Positions 10,606-21,910 of a stretch of DNA of 64,000 nucleotides are shown piece by piece (the stretch's first letter is position 1; each line of letters opens with the position of its first letter). A model generated the notes under the pieces. The model ran no database searches, had not been told where the DNA came from, and was given only the letters and a program-made list of their open reading frames with translations. This DNA is from Neolentinus lepideus HHB14362 ss-1. Taxonomy: Eukaryota; Basidiomycota; Agaricomycetes; Gloeophyllales; Gloeophyllaceae. The DNA is taken from positions 327,597 through 391,596 of the forward strand of contig KV425556.1 of assembly GCA_001632425.1 (NCBI GenBank), written 5' to 3'. The position numbers were made by a program, and so were the translations under genes.

Positions 10606-13213
10606 TTAAAGAATAACCGCGGACTGGACCTTCTCCTTCACCTCCCCGGTTCTCGAGTTGAGCTCCAGGAAGTATTCAAGGGCCTTCTTAGCCCGACTCT
10701 CCATCTCCTCAGCATCCTTCACCTCCTTGCCGCGCTCCTCCATCGCAGCCCTGAACCTCTCTCTCAGATCCCAAGATGCCAGCCGGAGCACCTTCCGCGT
10801 CTCACGGCTGATCCTCGTCGCATGGGCATCAACATACGTCTCCTCTTCCAGACCCTCATTCTTCACCAGCGATGTCCGAATCCTGCGCCCAATCGTCCGC
10901 GGGATAGTGCTCGGCAGCTCAAGGATGAAGTACGCAGTAGCACCAATGGCAACCGCACCAATGACGGGTGCAGCCCACTTACGCACTGTTTCGTTCGACA
11001 TTACCTCCGAAAGACGCACAACGCTCTCAATGAGGCTGCGCACGCCCAGAGTCTTGCCACCAACGACAGTCAGAGCACCAATACCGACGGACACGACGCT
11101 CAATGCAGTTGGGCTGATCTCTTCCTCCTCCTTGCCTTCTTTGCCCTCCCCGAAGTGTACCGAGAACTGATGATGAACGTCGAACAGGTCGAGGAAAGAC
11201 GTCTCAAGCAGCTCGGGGCGCTGAGCCAAACCAATACCCAGACCGTGCATGCCACCAGCAACGACGACGCCCGACCGCTTGCCCTTCTTTGTTAAACGAC
11301 GGGCAGAGAACATCGCCTCGGGCATGAACACCCGGCGGGACCGCTCAACACCTTCCGGAAGATGCTCATCACCAAGTTCAGTGACCTTCTTAACGCCGGA
11401 TGTCGTAATAACCCGAGCTTCATCCTCAGCCAACTTGACCGCAAGATCCAAGCTAGCAAGCAATGCCCTGCGGACGTCCTTGGCATAGTCCCAGATGCCG
11501 AGAAGACCAGGGTACGATGGCATCTCGACGATCGGCTCCTCAACGCCCGGTAAACCTTCGCCAACCCGATCCAAAGCGGTGGAAAGCATCTGCCTAGCCG
11601 TCGAGTTCGCCTTGGTAGCACCTTCCTCTTCAACCGACTCCAAGCTCTCCTCGAGGATGTCGTGGCCATTCTTCATCTTCTCTAGCACCGGCCGCGCGCG
11701 GTCGAGGTCATCCTTGGCCTGCTCCAGCTCTGACTCGGCAACGATAGCATTAGCGCCAACAAGGAGAGAAACGTCAGTAAGGAGGTTCAGCAGGTAGTTG
11801 GATACTGGTGCAAGCTTAGACTTTGCACGCTTGACGAGTACAAAGGACCGTAGAGACGACTCCAGGTTGCGGAACGAGGGATGTTCTGTGGTTGTGTCCT
11901 GCGCTGCCGCAGAGTCGACAAAGTGAACGAGATCTTCGGCATCTTCGTAAGTGCGAGGGCTGAGCTGTTTGACCTGCTCTAGCACGAGCCGCTTGCACTT
12001 GTCCTTGTTCTTAATACCGTCGAACTTGTTGACCACGATGAAAATGTAAGCCTTCTCGTTGCTGGCGTTCCACAAGAACTCCTTCGCAGACAACGTGAAG
12101 TGGTTCTCCGCCGACACAACGAACACGACGACATCGATCTCCTCCTGGCGAGAGAACAAGGCCGTCGTCTTTAAAGAGTCACGGTTCAGGCCCGGCGCGT
12201 CGATGAGGGAAATGTCGACGGCGCCATTGTTGAGCAAGGAGTCGACTGACGGCCGTGAGTCAGTGAGGTACACCTTAAGGACCTGCTGTGAGTTCTCGTT
12301 CTCAGCCACAATCTCCTCGAGGTCGTCCACGCTGACGCGCTTGAACGTGTTTGCGTCCTTCGCGTCATACTGGATGCCTTCCTTCAACACGTGCACCTCC
12401 TCCTTGCCCTCGTTCTCCGCAGCGTCATGCACCTCGCAGAACGCGGTCGTGCAAGGCTGCTGGTCGACGGGCATGACCTCCCTCCTCAAAAGCGAGTTCA
12501 CGAACGTCGACTTGCCCGCGTTCAGGTCTCCCGTCACAAGCACCTTCGACGACGTGTCTTCCACCCGCAGCCTGAGTTTGTCGATGTGGCCCAGGGCGGA
12601 GATGATTCGCTCGTCAAGCAAATTCGCGATGGATGACTTTTCAAGCTGGGAGACGAGGGACGCGGGCGAGTTGGCCGAGCCATGCGGGCCAAGCTTGAGG
12701 TCAAGTCGCAGAATGTTGAATTCGGACTCGGACGAGGGGTCGGACAAAGGTTCCTCAGTCAGATCTTGCGGCTCCTCCGCAATCGTCGCGGCGCGCTTCA
12801 GATGTCCCCTCTTTCCCGAAAAAACGACTTCCGTCTCCATCGCCGGCTCGTCCGCAAAAGACAAGGACCGGCGCATCCCACCGCAACGCTTCTTCTCCTC
12901 TCCATCCTGCCTCTTCTCCTCTCGGAACTGCGGGTATCGCACGACCCAAGAATCCTTGTTGAACGTGCGGAGGTCGCCAAGAATGTTCTTCGTAGAGTCG
13001 ATAGCTTCCACCAGACTGACAAAATCTAAATTCTCGTCGATCCCAGCAAAGGCAAAAAATGACTCACCTGTCTTTTTGCGCGATGTATGCTTCCTGCACG
13101 TCCTCCCCCTTGAGATGCTTCTCGGATGCCGCTAAATCGGCTGATGGTGTCTCAGTCACAGGCAACGGGGACGACGCCGTTCGCCCAGCACCTGGGAAGT
13201 ACGCCTGCGCCAT
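10606..13213 (-). CDS. FZO1: Mitofusin / fuzzy onions (Fzo1), mitochondrial outer-membrane fusion GTPase
   Basis: Two exons (13068-13213, 10606-13015) encode 851 residues, close to the 855 of yeast Fzo1. Start is ATG 13213; a short 52-bp intron separates QKD from SLVEAIDS. The dynamin-type GTPase core shows G1 GDLNAGKST, G2 TT in QPCTTAFCEV, G3 DAPG and G4 NKFD. Downstream are a heptad-rich segment and two hydrophobic stretches (ALSVVSVGIGALTVVGG and APVIGAVAIGATAYFIL) that fit the paired outer-membrane anchors, with a short loop between. The C-terminal heptad repeat is rich in Glu and Arg (RFRAAMEERGKEVKDAEEME). The known family role is tethering and fusing mitochondrial outer membranes. The N-terminal ~150 residues are low-complexity and acidic. 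The ORF appears intact. Confidence 0.95.
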
Positions 13214-13800
13214 GGAGGTGTCTATGTTGTTTGGTTCAGAGCAGAAATACGTAGTAGTCGTCGACAGAAATGTTAGTCGGTCACATCAATAAGCGGAGTC
13301 GCTGACATAATACGGGCAGGGTCGGGTCGCTGTCGGAAGATGCCGGCGTTACTGTCCTGGAACTGGACCTGGACACGAAGTCCAGCCCAAGTAGCCAACT
13401 GGAATAATAATAGGCGCTACCATAGCAGAAGAATCCAGGAGACCTCACGGCGACGATGTGCGATGCGACGGACAGCGTCGACGAGCGGAGAGAAAATGAT
13501 CGAAAGACCGAAAGAGGCACGGAGTGGAAACTACAGGTCTTATATACCGCAGATTTGTGGAAGAGTGCTAATTGAAAGGCTGTCGCATAACACCCGCCAC
13601 AAATGTTCAGAACAGGACACGGCTGTATCTTTGACGACCCATTCAGCATTGCGATACTAACAGATGAATGCTCGCTACATTTCAGAGAAACCCAGTCTCG
13701 ACGTCCAGAAAAACATGCCTTCAGGAAGGCAGAATCCATAGACTCGTAGCACCCAGCTCCTCAACGTGCAATTACACTACGAATTATACATAATACTAAG
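13214..13800. other. Intergenic upstream of FZO1
   Basis: This is the promoter side of the mitofusin. A 152-codon open frame on the minus strand (13281-13739) has no recognisable domain and is Ser/Cys-rich. I regard it as unassigned rather than a gene. Confidence 0.4.
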
Positions 13801-15157
13801 ATCTCGTCAGTCGTCCAACGACTAGTATGAACCACACCACTCACTTGAGAGCTATCGTGGAACGTAGATATGGGAATACAGGTGCTAGACCGGAGCCAGC
13901 ATTGGCTTGCCGCGAGACTCAAGACGATAGAACAGAGTGATCAAATCATACAACGGACGATAACGCCGTCAGAGAGCGGCTGAACAAAAAAAAGATCGAC
14001 TTCTAGCACGACCAAGGATCAGAGAAACTGGACGCATCGAATGAGATCAGAGGCTGACTAGACCAGTAGGAAGAGAGGTCAGAACCATGTCCCACCTCGG
14101 GACGAACGAGCCAAAGAGCAAGGACAGAACAAGAGCAGAGAAGAAGGCCAACCGCTTGCGTGAAATGTCTGCAATAAATATATCAGTAATCAGTGACATA
14201 GGAATCCTCTGCAGTCTTACTTAATTTGATGCCTCGAGTGAAAGCTGAAATGAGAGTTGAAGAGATCATGATCCACTCGTTGCGAGACGAGGGATCAAGG
14301 GTAATGAAAGAATAGTATTAGCCTGTTATGAGACTGGCGACCGAAAAGTGAGGGACCAGAATGGGACCGATCGCAAGACAAGAGAGTCGACGAGAGAGGA
14401 CAGAGGACAAGAGCAACAGAACACCGGATAAAGACCTGGAGAACTCCTAGAGGGACCAGACTCGACATATTGGAAGACAAGAGAACCGCAGAGAGAGCAC
14501 ACAGAGCAGGAGCGACGGGATACCAGACGCACGTCCCGTCACGGGATCACGATCGGCCTGTTGCAAGACCAGAGAATAACGGAGATGAGAGACCTCTTGC
14601 GAGACCAGAGCACCAGATTAAAGCCCGAAAGCGAGAGACCGATTAGACCTATTATAATATAACGACAGAGAACAAGAGAATATTGTGAATGGAACCTATG
14701 GTGCGAGATCTAAGATACGCCCGCGCAAGTCGGGACGTACATAACCTGACACCATCCAGATTAGCTGGAATATCACAGAATCACGGCTGACCCAAATTTC
14801 AGAGCATGTAAGCAAACTAATCCCGAATTGTGTTCGGTATGCTTACCTTAGCGCGACGGGCTGGGGTTGCAGAATAAAAGATCGCGATAACCTGCTAGAC
14901 TAGCAACTCCGAGAGAGAGGTTAAAAAGTGAGTACTGACCTGTTGCAAACCACGTAAATATTCAAAAGCATAGGTCGATGTATAGCGAGCCGCGTTCCTT
15001 AATATAATGGAAGAGAAAGTGATGGTAGAGTCGAGAGATTCGGGAAGTTCACGGTGGAAGGGGCAGAGGCTAAGGGCCCTATGATGGTGGTCGTCGAGAG
15101 GCAAGAGGAGGAGGCTTGAGCTGATGTGGGTTGGATGGAGGAGACCTGCCTTTATAC
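13800..15157 (-). repeat. CT-rich dispersed repeat A, probably non-coding and possibly transcribed
   Basis: Read on the minus strand, this begins with a TATA box (15151-15156) followed by CT-rich leader-like sequence, then about 1.2 kb of CT/TG-rich DNA with several splice-like motifs. The block TCTGGTCTTGCAACAGG followed by GGGACGTGC and TCTGGTA (about 14515-14577) has a clear counterpart in repeat B at about 45668-45725 on the plus strand. Variants of TTGCAACAGGT also occur at about 14935-14957. No long conserved frame is seen; a 151-codon minus frame (14895-15350) crosses the TATA box and looks spurious. Confidence 0.5.
15151..15156 (-). promoter_or_regulatory. TATA box heading repeat A
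   Basis: The minus-strand string GTGTATAAAGGCAGG is a consensus TATA box, followed about 30 bases later by pyrimidine-rich sequence typical of a fungal start site. Confidence 0.45.
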
Positions 15158-15509
15158 ACGGACGTCGGGTGCAGCTGGCAGCATGCGCCAGCCAGTGAGC
15201 ACTATACAGAGTTACCATTCCGGGAAGCCGCCGGGGAGACGCGTGTCTCGTACTTGCTTGCACCCGCGTCGAAACAATCTTTGCCTTGTGAAAGACATGC
15301 ATATTCACGATGAACATATAGGGTGCATTTCTGCATGGAAGACACAGCAAAGGTACGCTACAGTCTACAGATTTGTACTAGAGTCAAGCAGACGTGGACT
15401 CGATAAGTAGACCGGCAATACAAGTCATCGCATGCGCACTACCCGAGGAATTTATTGATTCGAACAAGAAACATTATAATAGATTTGCACCGGCATCGCA
15501 GCTTCGCGT

Positions 15510-16697
15510 TCAGTCTTCATCTTCATCGTCAGGAACCAGCATCAACTCGCGCGCGATCCCGGATTCCGTTTGCTGCCTCTCCAACCACTCATTCATCCAA
15601 ACATCATAGCTGCGCTCCTTCACCGCACCCAAATACGATACCCGCGGCTCGTTCGGGTACAAATCTCTCTCTGTGCGCCGGAGCTCGATAACGTCCGCCA
15701 AAAATTGTCTCTTCTCCACTGCTATCTTGCGAAGTTTCAAAGGCAGAAATCCATACGACTCCCGGATCGCGCGTCCTACGCCGTTCCAGATTTGCAAGCC
15801 AATCCGCAGCTTAGTCGGGAACCTGAATTCGATCTTGGGCACCGCGTTCATGAGATACGCCGGGGGCATTCCGTGGCTCGTGTCCGCGGGGAACCTGAGG
15901 TTGAGCAGCTTTGCGAGGTATACCTCAATCCATTCTGTACCCTTCACATCTGACAGCCGAATGCAAGATAACGAAGCTATCTGGCCAACTTCTCGAAGGA
16001 AACGCACTAATTGAGTCTCTGTATACATTGGCTCCGTAGGAGGTTCATCCCAATCCGGTGCTATGACCATCAACGAAGTCGCGGATGCAAAATGCAACCG
16101 CTCCAACGCAGGGAGAAGTGTTGCTTGAAAACCGAGCCCCTTAGGAAACTGTCTGGTGTCACACAGCCTCAGAGACAAATCAGTGAGCTCAGGGTATGTC
16201 CACGACCACAAATGGTTCAATATCTCGCTCTGTGTGCTGTCAGTAGGGTTGAACAGCACCACAGTAAGCGTGCGCAGTGAATTACGACAATTTCCTAGAA
16301 TACGTTTGAGGCCATCCGCGAACTTTAGAGCGTCGTCGGCGTCTTTTTCGGCGCGATCTGCGTATCGCTGCTTTGCACGTTCCCGTTTCTTGGTTGCCCG
16401 TTGCTTCGTAACAGCTCTTGGATATCCGATTCGGTCCGAGGCCCGTTTCCTCTCGCGATCGCAGAGGAACAGGTGCTGAATATTGAGTGGCACACGCTGC
16501 TTAGGACCCGGGGAGTTGATGAAAGCCTCGAGCTGATCCACTCCCGACAACGCAATGGACTGGTATCGGTACCCCGCACTCAGTTCTGCGACTTCGTGCG
16601 AAGTGGCAGATAGTGCAGCCCCCGTGGCGCCACCGTCGGTACAGGCAGACTCGAATATGTTCAGCAGGATATGCTCTGGTATGTCGCCCAGGTCCAT
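15510..16697 (-). CDS. F-box-like protein (Agaricomycete F-box/leucine-rich type)
   Basis: A single exon of 395 residues from ATG 16697, which is preferred over an upstream TTG. The N-terminus (DLGDIPEHILLNIFESA) fits the first helix of an F-box, the Skp1-binding module of SCF ubiquitin ligases. A basic stretch around residues 90-130 (KQRATKKRERAKQRYADR) could act as a nuclear-localisation signal. Later leucine-rich segments (LRTLTVVLF, LTDLSLRLCD, ALERLHFASATSL) fit degenerate LRRs as in many Agaricomycete F-box proteins. The C-terminus is acidic (PDDEDED). The F-box is short and weak, so the class is inferred from layout; substrate unknown. Confidence 0.65.
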   Translation of the reverse strand: MDLGDIPEHILLNIFESACTDGGATGAALSATSHEVAELSAGYRYQSIALSGVDQLEAFINSPGPKQRVPLNIQHLFLCDRERKRASDRIGYPRAVTKQRATKKRERAKQRYADRAEKDADDALKFADGLKRILGNCRNSLRTLTVVLFNPTDSTQSEILNHLWSWTYPELTDLSLRLCDTRQFPKGLGFQATLLPALERLHFASATSLMVIAPDWDEPPTEPMYTETQLVRFLREVGQIASLSCIRLSDVKGTEWIEVYLAKLLNLRFPADTSHGMPPAYLMNAVPKIEFRFPTKLRIGLQIWNGVGRAIRESYGFLPLKLRKIAVEKRQFLADVIELRRTERDLYPNEPRVSYLGAVKERSYDVWMNEWLERQQTESGIARELMLVPDDEDED

Positions 16698-17108
16698 AGT
16701 ATTCCTTTGGACGGGGAAGGAGAATAAAGCAAAAAGGGAGGATGCGTGATACAAAAAAGCCCAGAGACTAGTTTCGATACTCTGAGGCGCAGAACGCGTT
16801 CGACGACGTGCTTTTATGTTCGCTCAGGGGTGACGTGACAGGAAGCATTTATCACGTTCGACCACAAACAATGAAAACGCGCTCACGGGGCACTGATACA
16901 GTCCGAGTCATGTCGACGTTTTTGGACTAGCGTCGAGGTCAGAAGCACAAGCAAAGAGGCATCAGTCGCGTATTCATCAAAGTCGACAGAAGATTTCATC
17001 GGCAACCGCAGAATCGCAAGCTTCGACACAAAAGAGAATGCCCAGAAAGTGATCCGCGTAGGCCAGAAGAGAGACGGATCAGAAAGCACTTAAGATTTCT
17101 GACGATCC

Positions 17109-17478
17109 TATCGCAGGAAGAACAATGCCACCGATCAAGGTAGCACTAGCCGGTCGCTCGTCATCGCTCAAGGTGGTACCGGCGACTCAAAGAAGATAGA
17201 CACTTCGGGAGTCCCACTCTTTGAGGACCTGCAATATGCAATATGTTGATTAAAATGTATTCCGACGGTCCAAAAGAATATCTTTTACACCCATTTCGGT
17301 ATTTTCACCAACATTTTGCGTGGTACAAAGACTGCAAATTAGCAGCGCAAAGAAAACGGCCGACCATCCCCGAAGGCGAGACCGTTCGAACCATAACAGT
17401 GCCAGGCGTATCACAGGAAGAACTATGCCACCGATAAAGGCAGTCGCTCGTCATCACCCAATGTGGCACCGACTCCTC
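17109..17478. repeat. Direct repeat pair, about 70-80 bp
   Basis: The block starting TATCGCAGGAAGAACAATGC at 17109 recurs at 17409 with about 15-20% change, followed in both by GTCGCTCGTCATC. The two copies lie 300 bp apart in the same orientation. Confidence 0.6.
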
Positions 17479-17578
17479 CAAGAAATTTGCCTTGAGATAG
17501 CAGCGCAAAGAAAGCGTCAAACCGAAACAGTGGCACGCCATAGCACCGCCGACCTCGATGAGTCAGATCTTCACGGGA

Positions 17579-17675
17579 GAAATTGCGCTCGACAGGACCC
17601 AGAAAAATTGCGCTCGATAGTACCCAGATTGTGCTCAAGAACCCAGAGAAATTCCGCTCGACAGGGCCCAGAGAT
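17579..17675 (+). repeat. Short degenerate tandem repeat
   Basis: Three to four units built on AAATTGCGCTCGACAGGACC then CAGA follow each other with a period of about 25-35 bp (17579, 17606, 17630 and 17650 or so). Confidence 0.6.
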
Positions 17676-18265
17676 CCAGTTCATCAAAGTCAGCCAGGCC
17701 ACCGACAGTCGACGAACCACATCAGTGATCATTTGCTCGCCAACCACAAGAGGACAAGTCGATGGTCACAGTCTCCAGTTTTATAGAACATGAAGCTCAG
17801 CTTGACCCGAAGAGTAAGGATCGTTGTCGACGAGTGAACGAGGTGGTCTGTCACTTATAGAGGCGAATGATATCTTACACAACCACCGAGAGCAGGGCTA
17901 GAGAGGAGACTAAAAGCACCAGATGCCGTTTGCGGGTGGCAACCACGAGTAAAGGAACTTCATCTTATGATGTGAGAGGCGAAAACCTTAGCAAGTCCTG
18001 TTGTTTCTAGACCATAGGTATTCTTAACTCTTCCTCCGCGTGTTCCCAGAAGTCTTCCGAATCGATTTCGCCCCGGAAACGTTTTGTAAAGTCGAGGGTG
18101 ACTACCTCGGAGGGAGACTAGTACGCGTCAGTGATGGATACTTCGATTTGAATTCTAGGAGTCCAGGTCGCGCAATAAGGCAGACTGCAGTCAGCCACCG
18201 AAACATGTACTTACAGTCCGTATTGAGCTGCACTATGTAGTGTCTTGACGTGGAAACGGTACGTG

Positions 18266-18355
18266 GCGGTTGGAGCCGGAGCGGGGCCGGAGTCAAGCCG
18301 GGCCCGGCCTTACTAAGCTGGGCCGGAGCCTTTTGAGGCCGGGTCGGCCGGGCAT
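18266..18355. repeat. GC-rich degenerate GGCCGGAG repeat
   Basis: The motifs GGGCCGGAG, GCCGGGCCCGGCC and GGCCGGGTCGGCCGGG recur in about 90 bp. Local GC is far above the surroundings. No function can be read from it. Confidence 0.5.
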
Positions 18356-19336
18356 AACGCTCCGCACTCCGCTATCATTATTATTCATTGGAGCGGAGGC
18401 AAATTGTAGCACCCACCCATGCAACATATATTTTCCCTTCTATCACGCTGTTCATACAACGTACTTGTCAGCAAGTTCGTCTACTCAGAATTTGTGAGCT
18501 CCTGTGAAGGTCAAGCTTGAAGTGGTGTGTACAGGCACACGGGCAACACTATGTCCGTTGTCCCGACATTCTCCTTCAAATGCTTTGTGATCCCCAGCCG
18601 TGTGTTTGTAATGCGGGACGACAACAATAACAATCGGTATATCCCCGCGTGCAGTAAGGACATTGACATGTTCTCTGCCAACGGTATTATTATTATGTTC
18701 TCGACCGAGTATATTTATTCTGGGCGACTAGATAGCTATCGAGGGTCACCGTTCACATCAGACTGCACCCTTGTCCCTGTACGCCCGTACCTATCAGTCG
18801 TATTCTTGTCCCCGTAGCCCCGACAGTAGCGGCTCAGAAATGAGGCCACGCCCGCTGAGCACTATTATGCCTCAGCTCATCTTTTTTTTCTCCACTGGGC
18901 TCGACGACGCGTTTTTTCGTCCCATTGCTCACTTCCGTTCTGGCGGTTGGTTGTAGCGCGGATTTCGTTGTGGCTTCTCCCCTCCGACCCTGAGTTCTGC
19001 CACATTCCTGATGCCACATCTTCAGCTACCGTGCCGCCGGCTTTTCCGGTCCGAGCCTCCCCAAACCCACGGAAAGTCTCGTTACCCTGACTGTTCTCCT
19101 CACTCTTCCATTCCACATTTCGGTTCAGCACCCTTGCTTGGGTCATCCAAACCCAAGGGACAGATATCATTGCTGCATTTCAGCGTAGGATTACGACCAT
19201 ATTAGCTACATAACGATGCGAAGCAATTATCAATACAGAGTTTATTCTAACACGACGGTCGGTCTGTCATGACAAGTCGTTAGAAAAACAAAACATTCCG
19301 AGTCGTTCGCAGCTCCAGCGTACGGGCACACCCCCC

Positions 19337-21204
19337 CTAGTACAAATCCTGCACATCCGCATCCCCATTCGCAATCGCCCTTGCCGCCATCGCGAACTTG
19401 CACCGCGCACGGATGGCGGGGCCCTTCCAGTAGAAAATGTACACGGGCACGGCGACGATGACGCCGAGGAAGCCGAGGAGGGTCGACGCCCACTCGAGCG
19501 AGTGTTTCCCAAGGTTCTTGTAGAGCGGGACGGAGTACATCGCGGCAAAGCCCGCGAGAAAGTCGCGCGCGAAGCCGTTGCCGCCCGTCGCGGAGGCGGC
19601 GTACGGGCCGTAGGCTTGCACCATGTAGTCGATGGTGGCCATGTAGATCGCGTACTACGACGACGACGTGAGCTCGGTGCGTCGATGTATGAAGGGGGTT
19701 ACTCACGTTGGCTATGGCGATCATGCTCGCGAAGATCATGGGCGCAATCCACGGGATGGGCGGGCCCAGCGACGTCCACGCAAACCCGAACAGCCCGATC
19801 GGCTCGAGCACGACGGTGAACAACAGCCAGAACAGGCGCGCTTCGGGCTGCAGCGAGTTCGGATCCTTGCGCAGCTGGTTGCGCTGGACCCATATCCACG
19901 GGATGAACGACGCATAGGCGATAATGTAGCCCACCAGAATACTGTTCTGTCATCAGCAAACAAAAGAAGGAAAGGGGGCGAGAAGACGTACCAGACGAAG
20001 GTGAGCCCGCTGGTGATGGTGCCGAATCCCCACTGCTGGAAGACGGGCCCGAAGGACTGGAGGAAGGAGAAGATGAGGGCGTCGGAGAACCCGCTGAGGA
20101 GGGAGAGGCAGAGCACGATCGGTTCGCGGACGAACATCTCGAACGGACGGAGCCAGATCGCCACGATCTTGCGCAGCGCGAACCGGTTCGCCTTCACCTC
20201 CGAGGGCCCGTAGACATTCTTCTCCCCAGCCTCCCTGCGGCGCTTGGCCTCGCGGTCGAGCAAGACGATCGTACACGTCTCGGGCACGAGGAAGAAATGT
20301 ATCAGTTGCACCGCAGCGCCGAACATGAGCTGAATCCAGAAGTTCCAGTGCCTAAACGCGAACACAAGATCAGGCAATTTCCTTGTCCAGCACGCGGGGA
20401 ACACCTACCATGACAGATACTTCTCAATGAACCCCCCAAAGATCGGCCCCAGCACGCTTCCGCCAACGGACGAGAACACGACAAACGCGACGGCAAACTG
20501 CTGCTCCTCCGCGGTCCACATGTCCGCGACCATGCCGAGCGTGACCGACCCGCCCGCGGACGAGATGCCGCCGAGGAACCGCCCGACGACGATCGTCGCA
20601 AAGTTGGGCGCGAGCGCGCACGGGATCTGCCACAGGTTCACGAGGAACAGGCTCGCCTGCAGGATCGGCCGCCGCCCGAGCTCCTCGGACCACGGCGCCC
20701 ACAGCTCGCACCCAAAGGCGTACGCGATGAGGAACACCATCTGCCCGACGCGCGCAGCCTACGAGGGGGGTCGTCAGCATCTCGGACGGTGGACAAAGGC
20801 GGCATGCCACATACCTGTTCGCTAATGTGGAAGTGCTCGGAGAGGAGCGGCACCGCGTTGGCGTACACCGACGAGTTGAAGTTCATGGAACATTGCACGG
20901 CGAAGATAACGGAGAGGATCGTCCATTTTCTCCATGTCGGGAACGTGAATCCGAGCTTGTCGTATGCCTCGCCCTCGGAGAGGATCATGCGCCCGTCAGG
21001 CAGCACATGCCGCCCCGGCGTGGTCTGCTCGACGTGCCCGTCTTCGACCTCTTTCTCAGAGTCGGTGCCACTGAACACCCTGCGGGATTGGACTGTCGCC
21101 GGGACTTTCGCGTCGGCCTTTTCGTTGACGCTCGGGGGTCCCGACGCAACGGAGCCGTGCGTGTACGACCGAAGCATGTCTGGTTTGGTGAACGGCTGTG
21201 TCAT
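19337..21204 (-). CDS. MFS transporter A (DHA1 drug:H+ antiporter-like)
   Basis: Five exons (20815-21204, 20409-20758, 19992-20351, 19707-19941, 19337-19654) encode 550 residues. A ~100-residue cytosolic N-tail is followed by about 12 hydrophobic segments. MFS motif A is seen as WAPWSEELGRRP between TM2 and TM3. FLVPETCTIVLLDREAKRRR marks the central loop, as in Tpo1/Flr1-like DHA1 transporters. The last segments run through WASTLLGFLGVIVAVPVYIFYWKGP. All splice sites are GT..AG and the frame is open. It is expected in the plasma membrane exporting small organic compounds; substrate unknown. Its paralogue MFS B has the same four introns plus seven more. Confidence 0.93.
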
Positions 21205-21910
21205 TCTTGATCTTGGGAGTATAGTGAGGTGGGGGGTTGTTTGTATCCAACGGATGCAGTGGAATGGAGCATCTGGGGTAGTTATATATACGCATCCCCA
21301 TGCTCTGCGTTGATTTCGATCCAGCCGGAGGAAAGTGAAAATTGGTCAAGATGACGCAGCCGGGCCACCGGGATACATAATCATCAACGGGTGGAGTATA
21401 CTTCGACGAGCTTCTGAATAGCGTAAAGGACGGTACTACAAATACAAGGATATGGAAGGCAGGGCCCGGATGCTCCTTCAGGAGGAGATATCGACCTGCA
21501 GGCTTTCCATCCCCAGTCAAGGCAGTCAGTTAGCGTGTAGTGATTGCAATCACGGCGCCTTCTTGGATCGAAGGACGATAGCTCCACTACCGATCCCTCC
21601 ACTGAACAAAACCGATATTCGCCCGGCTCATTAGACTATGACACTTGAAGCTTGATGTATGATATGCATCGATGGGCTTGCCGCTGATACCTCGAATATG
21701 CAGCGCCTGCGTTCATACAACCACGCCACTCCAGAAATGGGGTGCGCAGATGTCGGTGCGAGGTGACGGCAGCCCCGGTCCGATTCCCACGTGTACCCCG
21801 ACATTGCAGCGCCACAATCACAAGCACGCCACACTTCCTCTCACTGGGGTTCGATGCATCAACTCTGAAATAGCAGACATGAGGGCACATCAACCTCTGG
21901 GAGTGCGAGA
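21205..21910. other. Intergenic upstream of MFS A
   Basis: Promoter side of MFS A up to the TIR element. No supported gene. Confidence 0.5.

Larger units (their letters stand above)
16698..19336. other. Gene-poor intergenic region with small repeats
   Basis: About 2.6 kb with no gene I can support. It holds direct repeats at 17.1-17.7 kb and a GC-rich stretch near 18.27-18.36 kb, listed separately. Open frames are below about 160 codons and lack domain similarity. Confidence 0.5.

Noticed and set aside
12059..13135. 358-codon plus-strand frame opposite the mitofusin
   Set aside because: It is the antisense shadow of the FZO1 coding sequence; the minus strand has complete GTPase motifs.
14895..15350. 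151-codon minus-strand frame across the start of repeat A
   Set aside because: It begins upstream of the TATA box and runs through it, and shows no similarity, so it is not a convincing coding region.
18527..18817. 96-codon plus-strand frame in the 18.5 kb region
   Set aside because: No domain, no start context or splice support, and composition like the surroundings.
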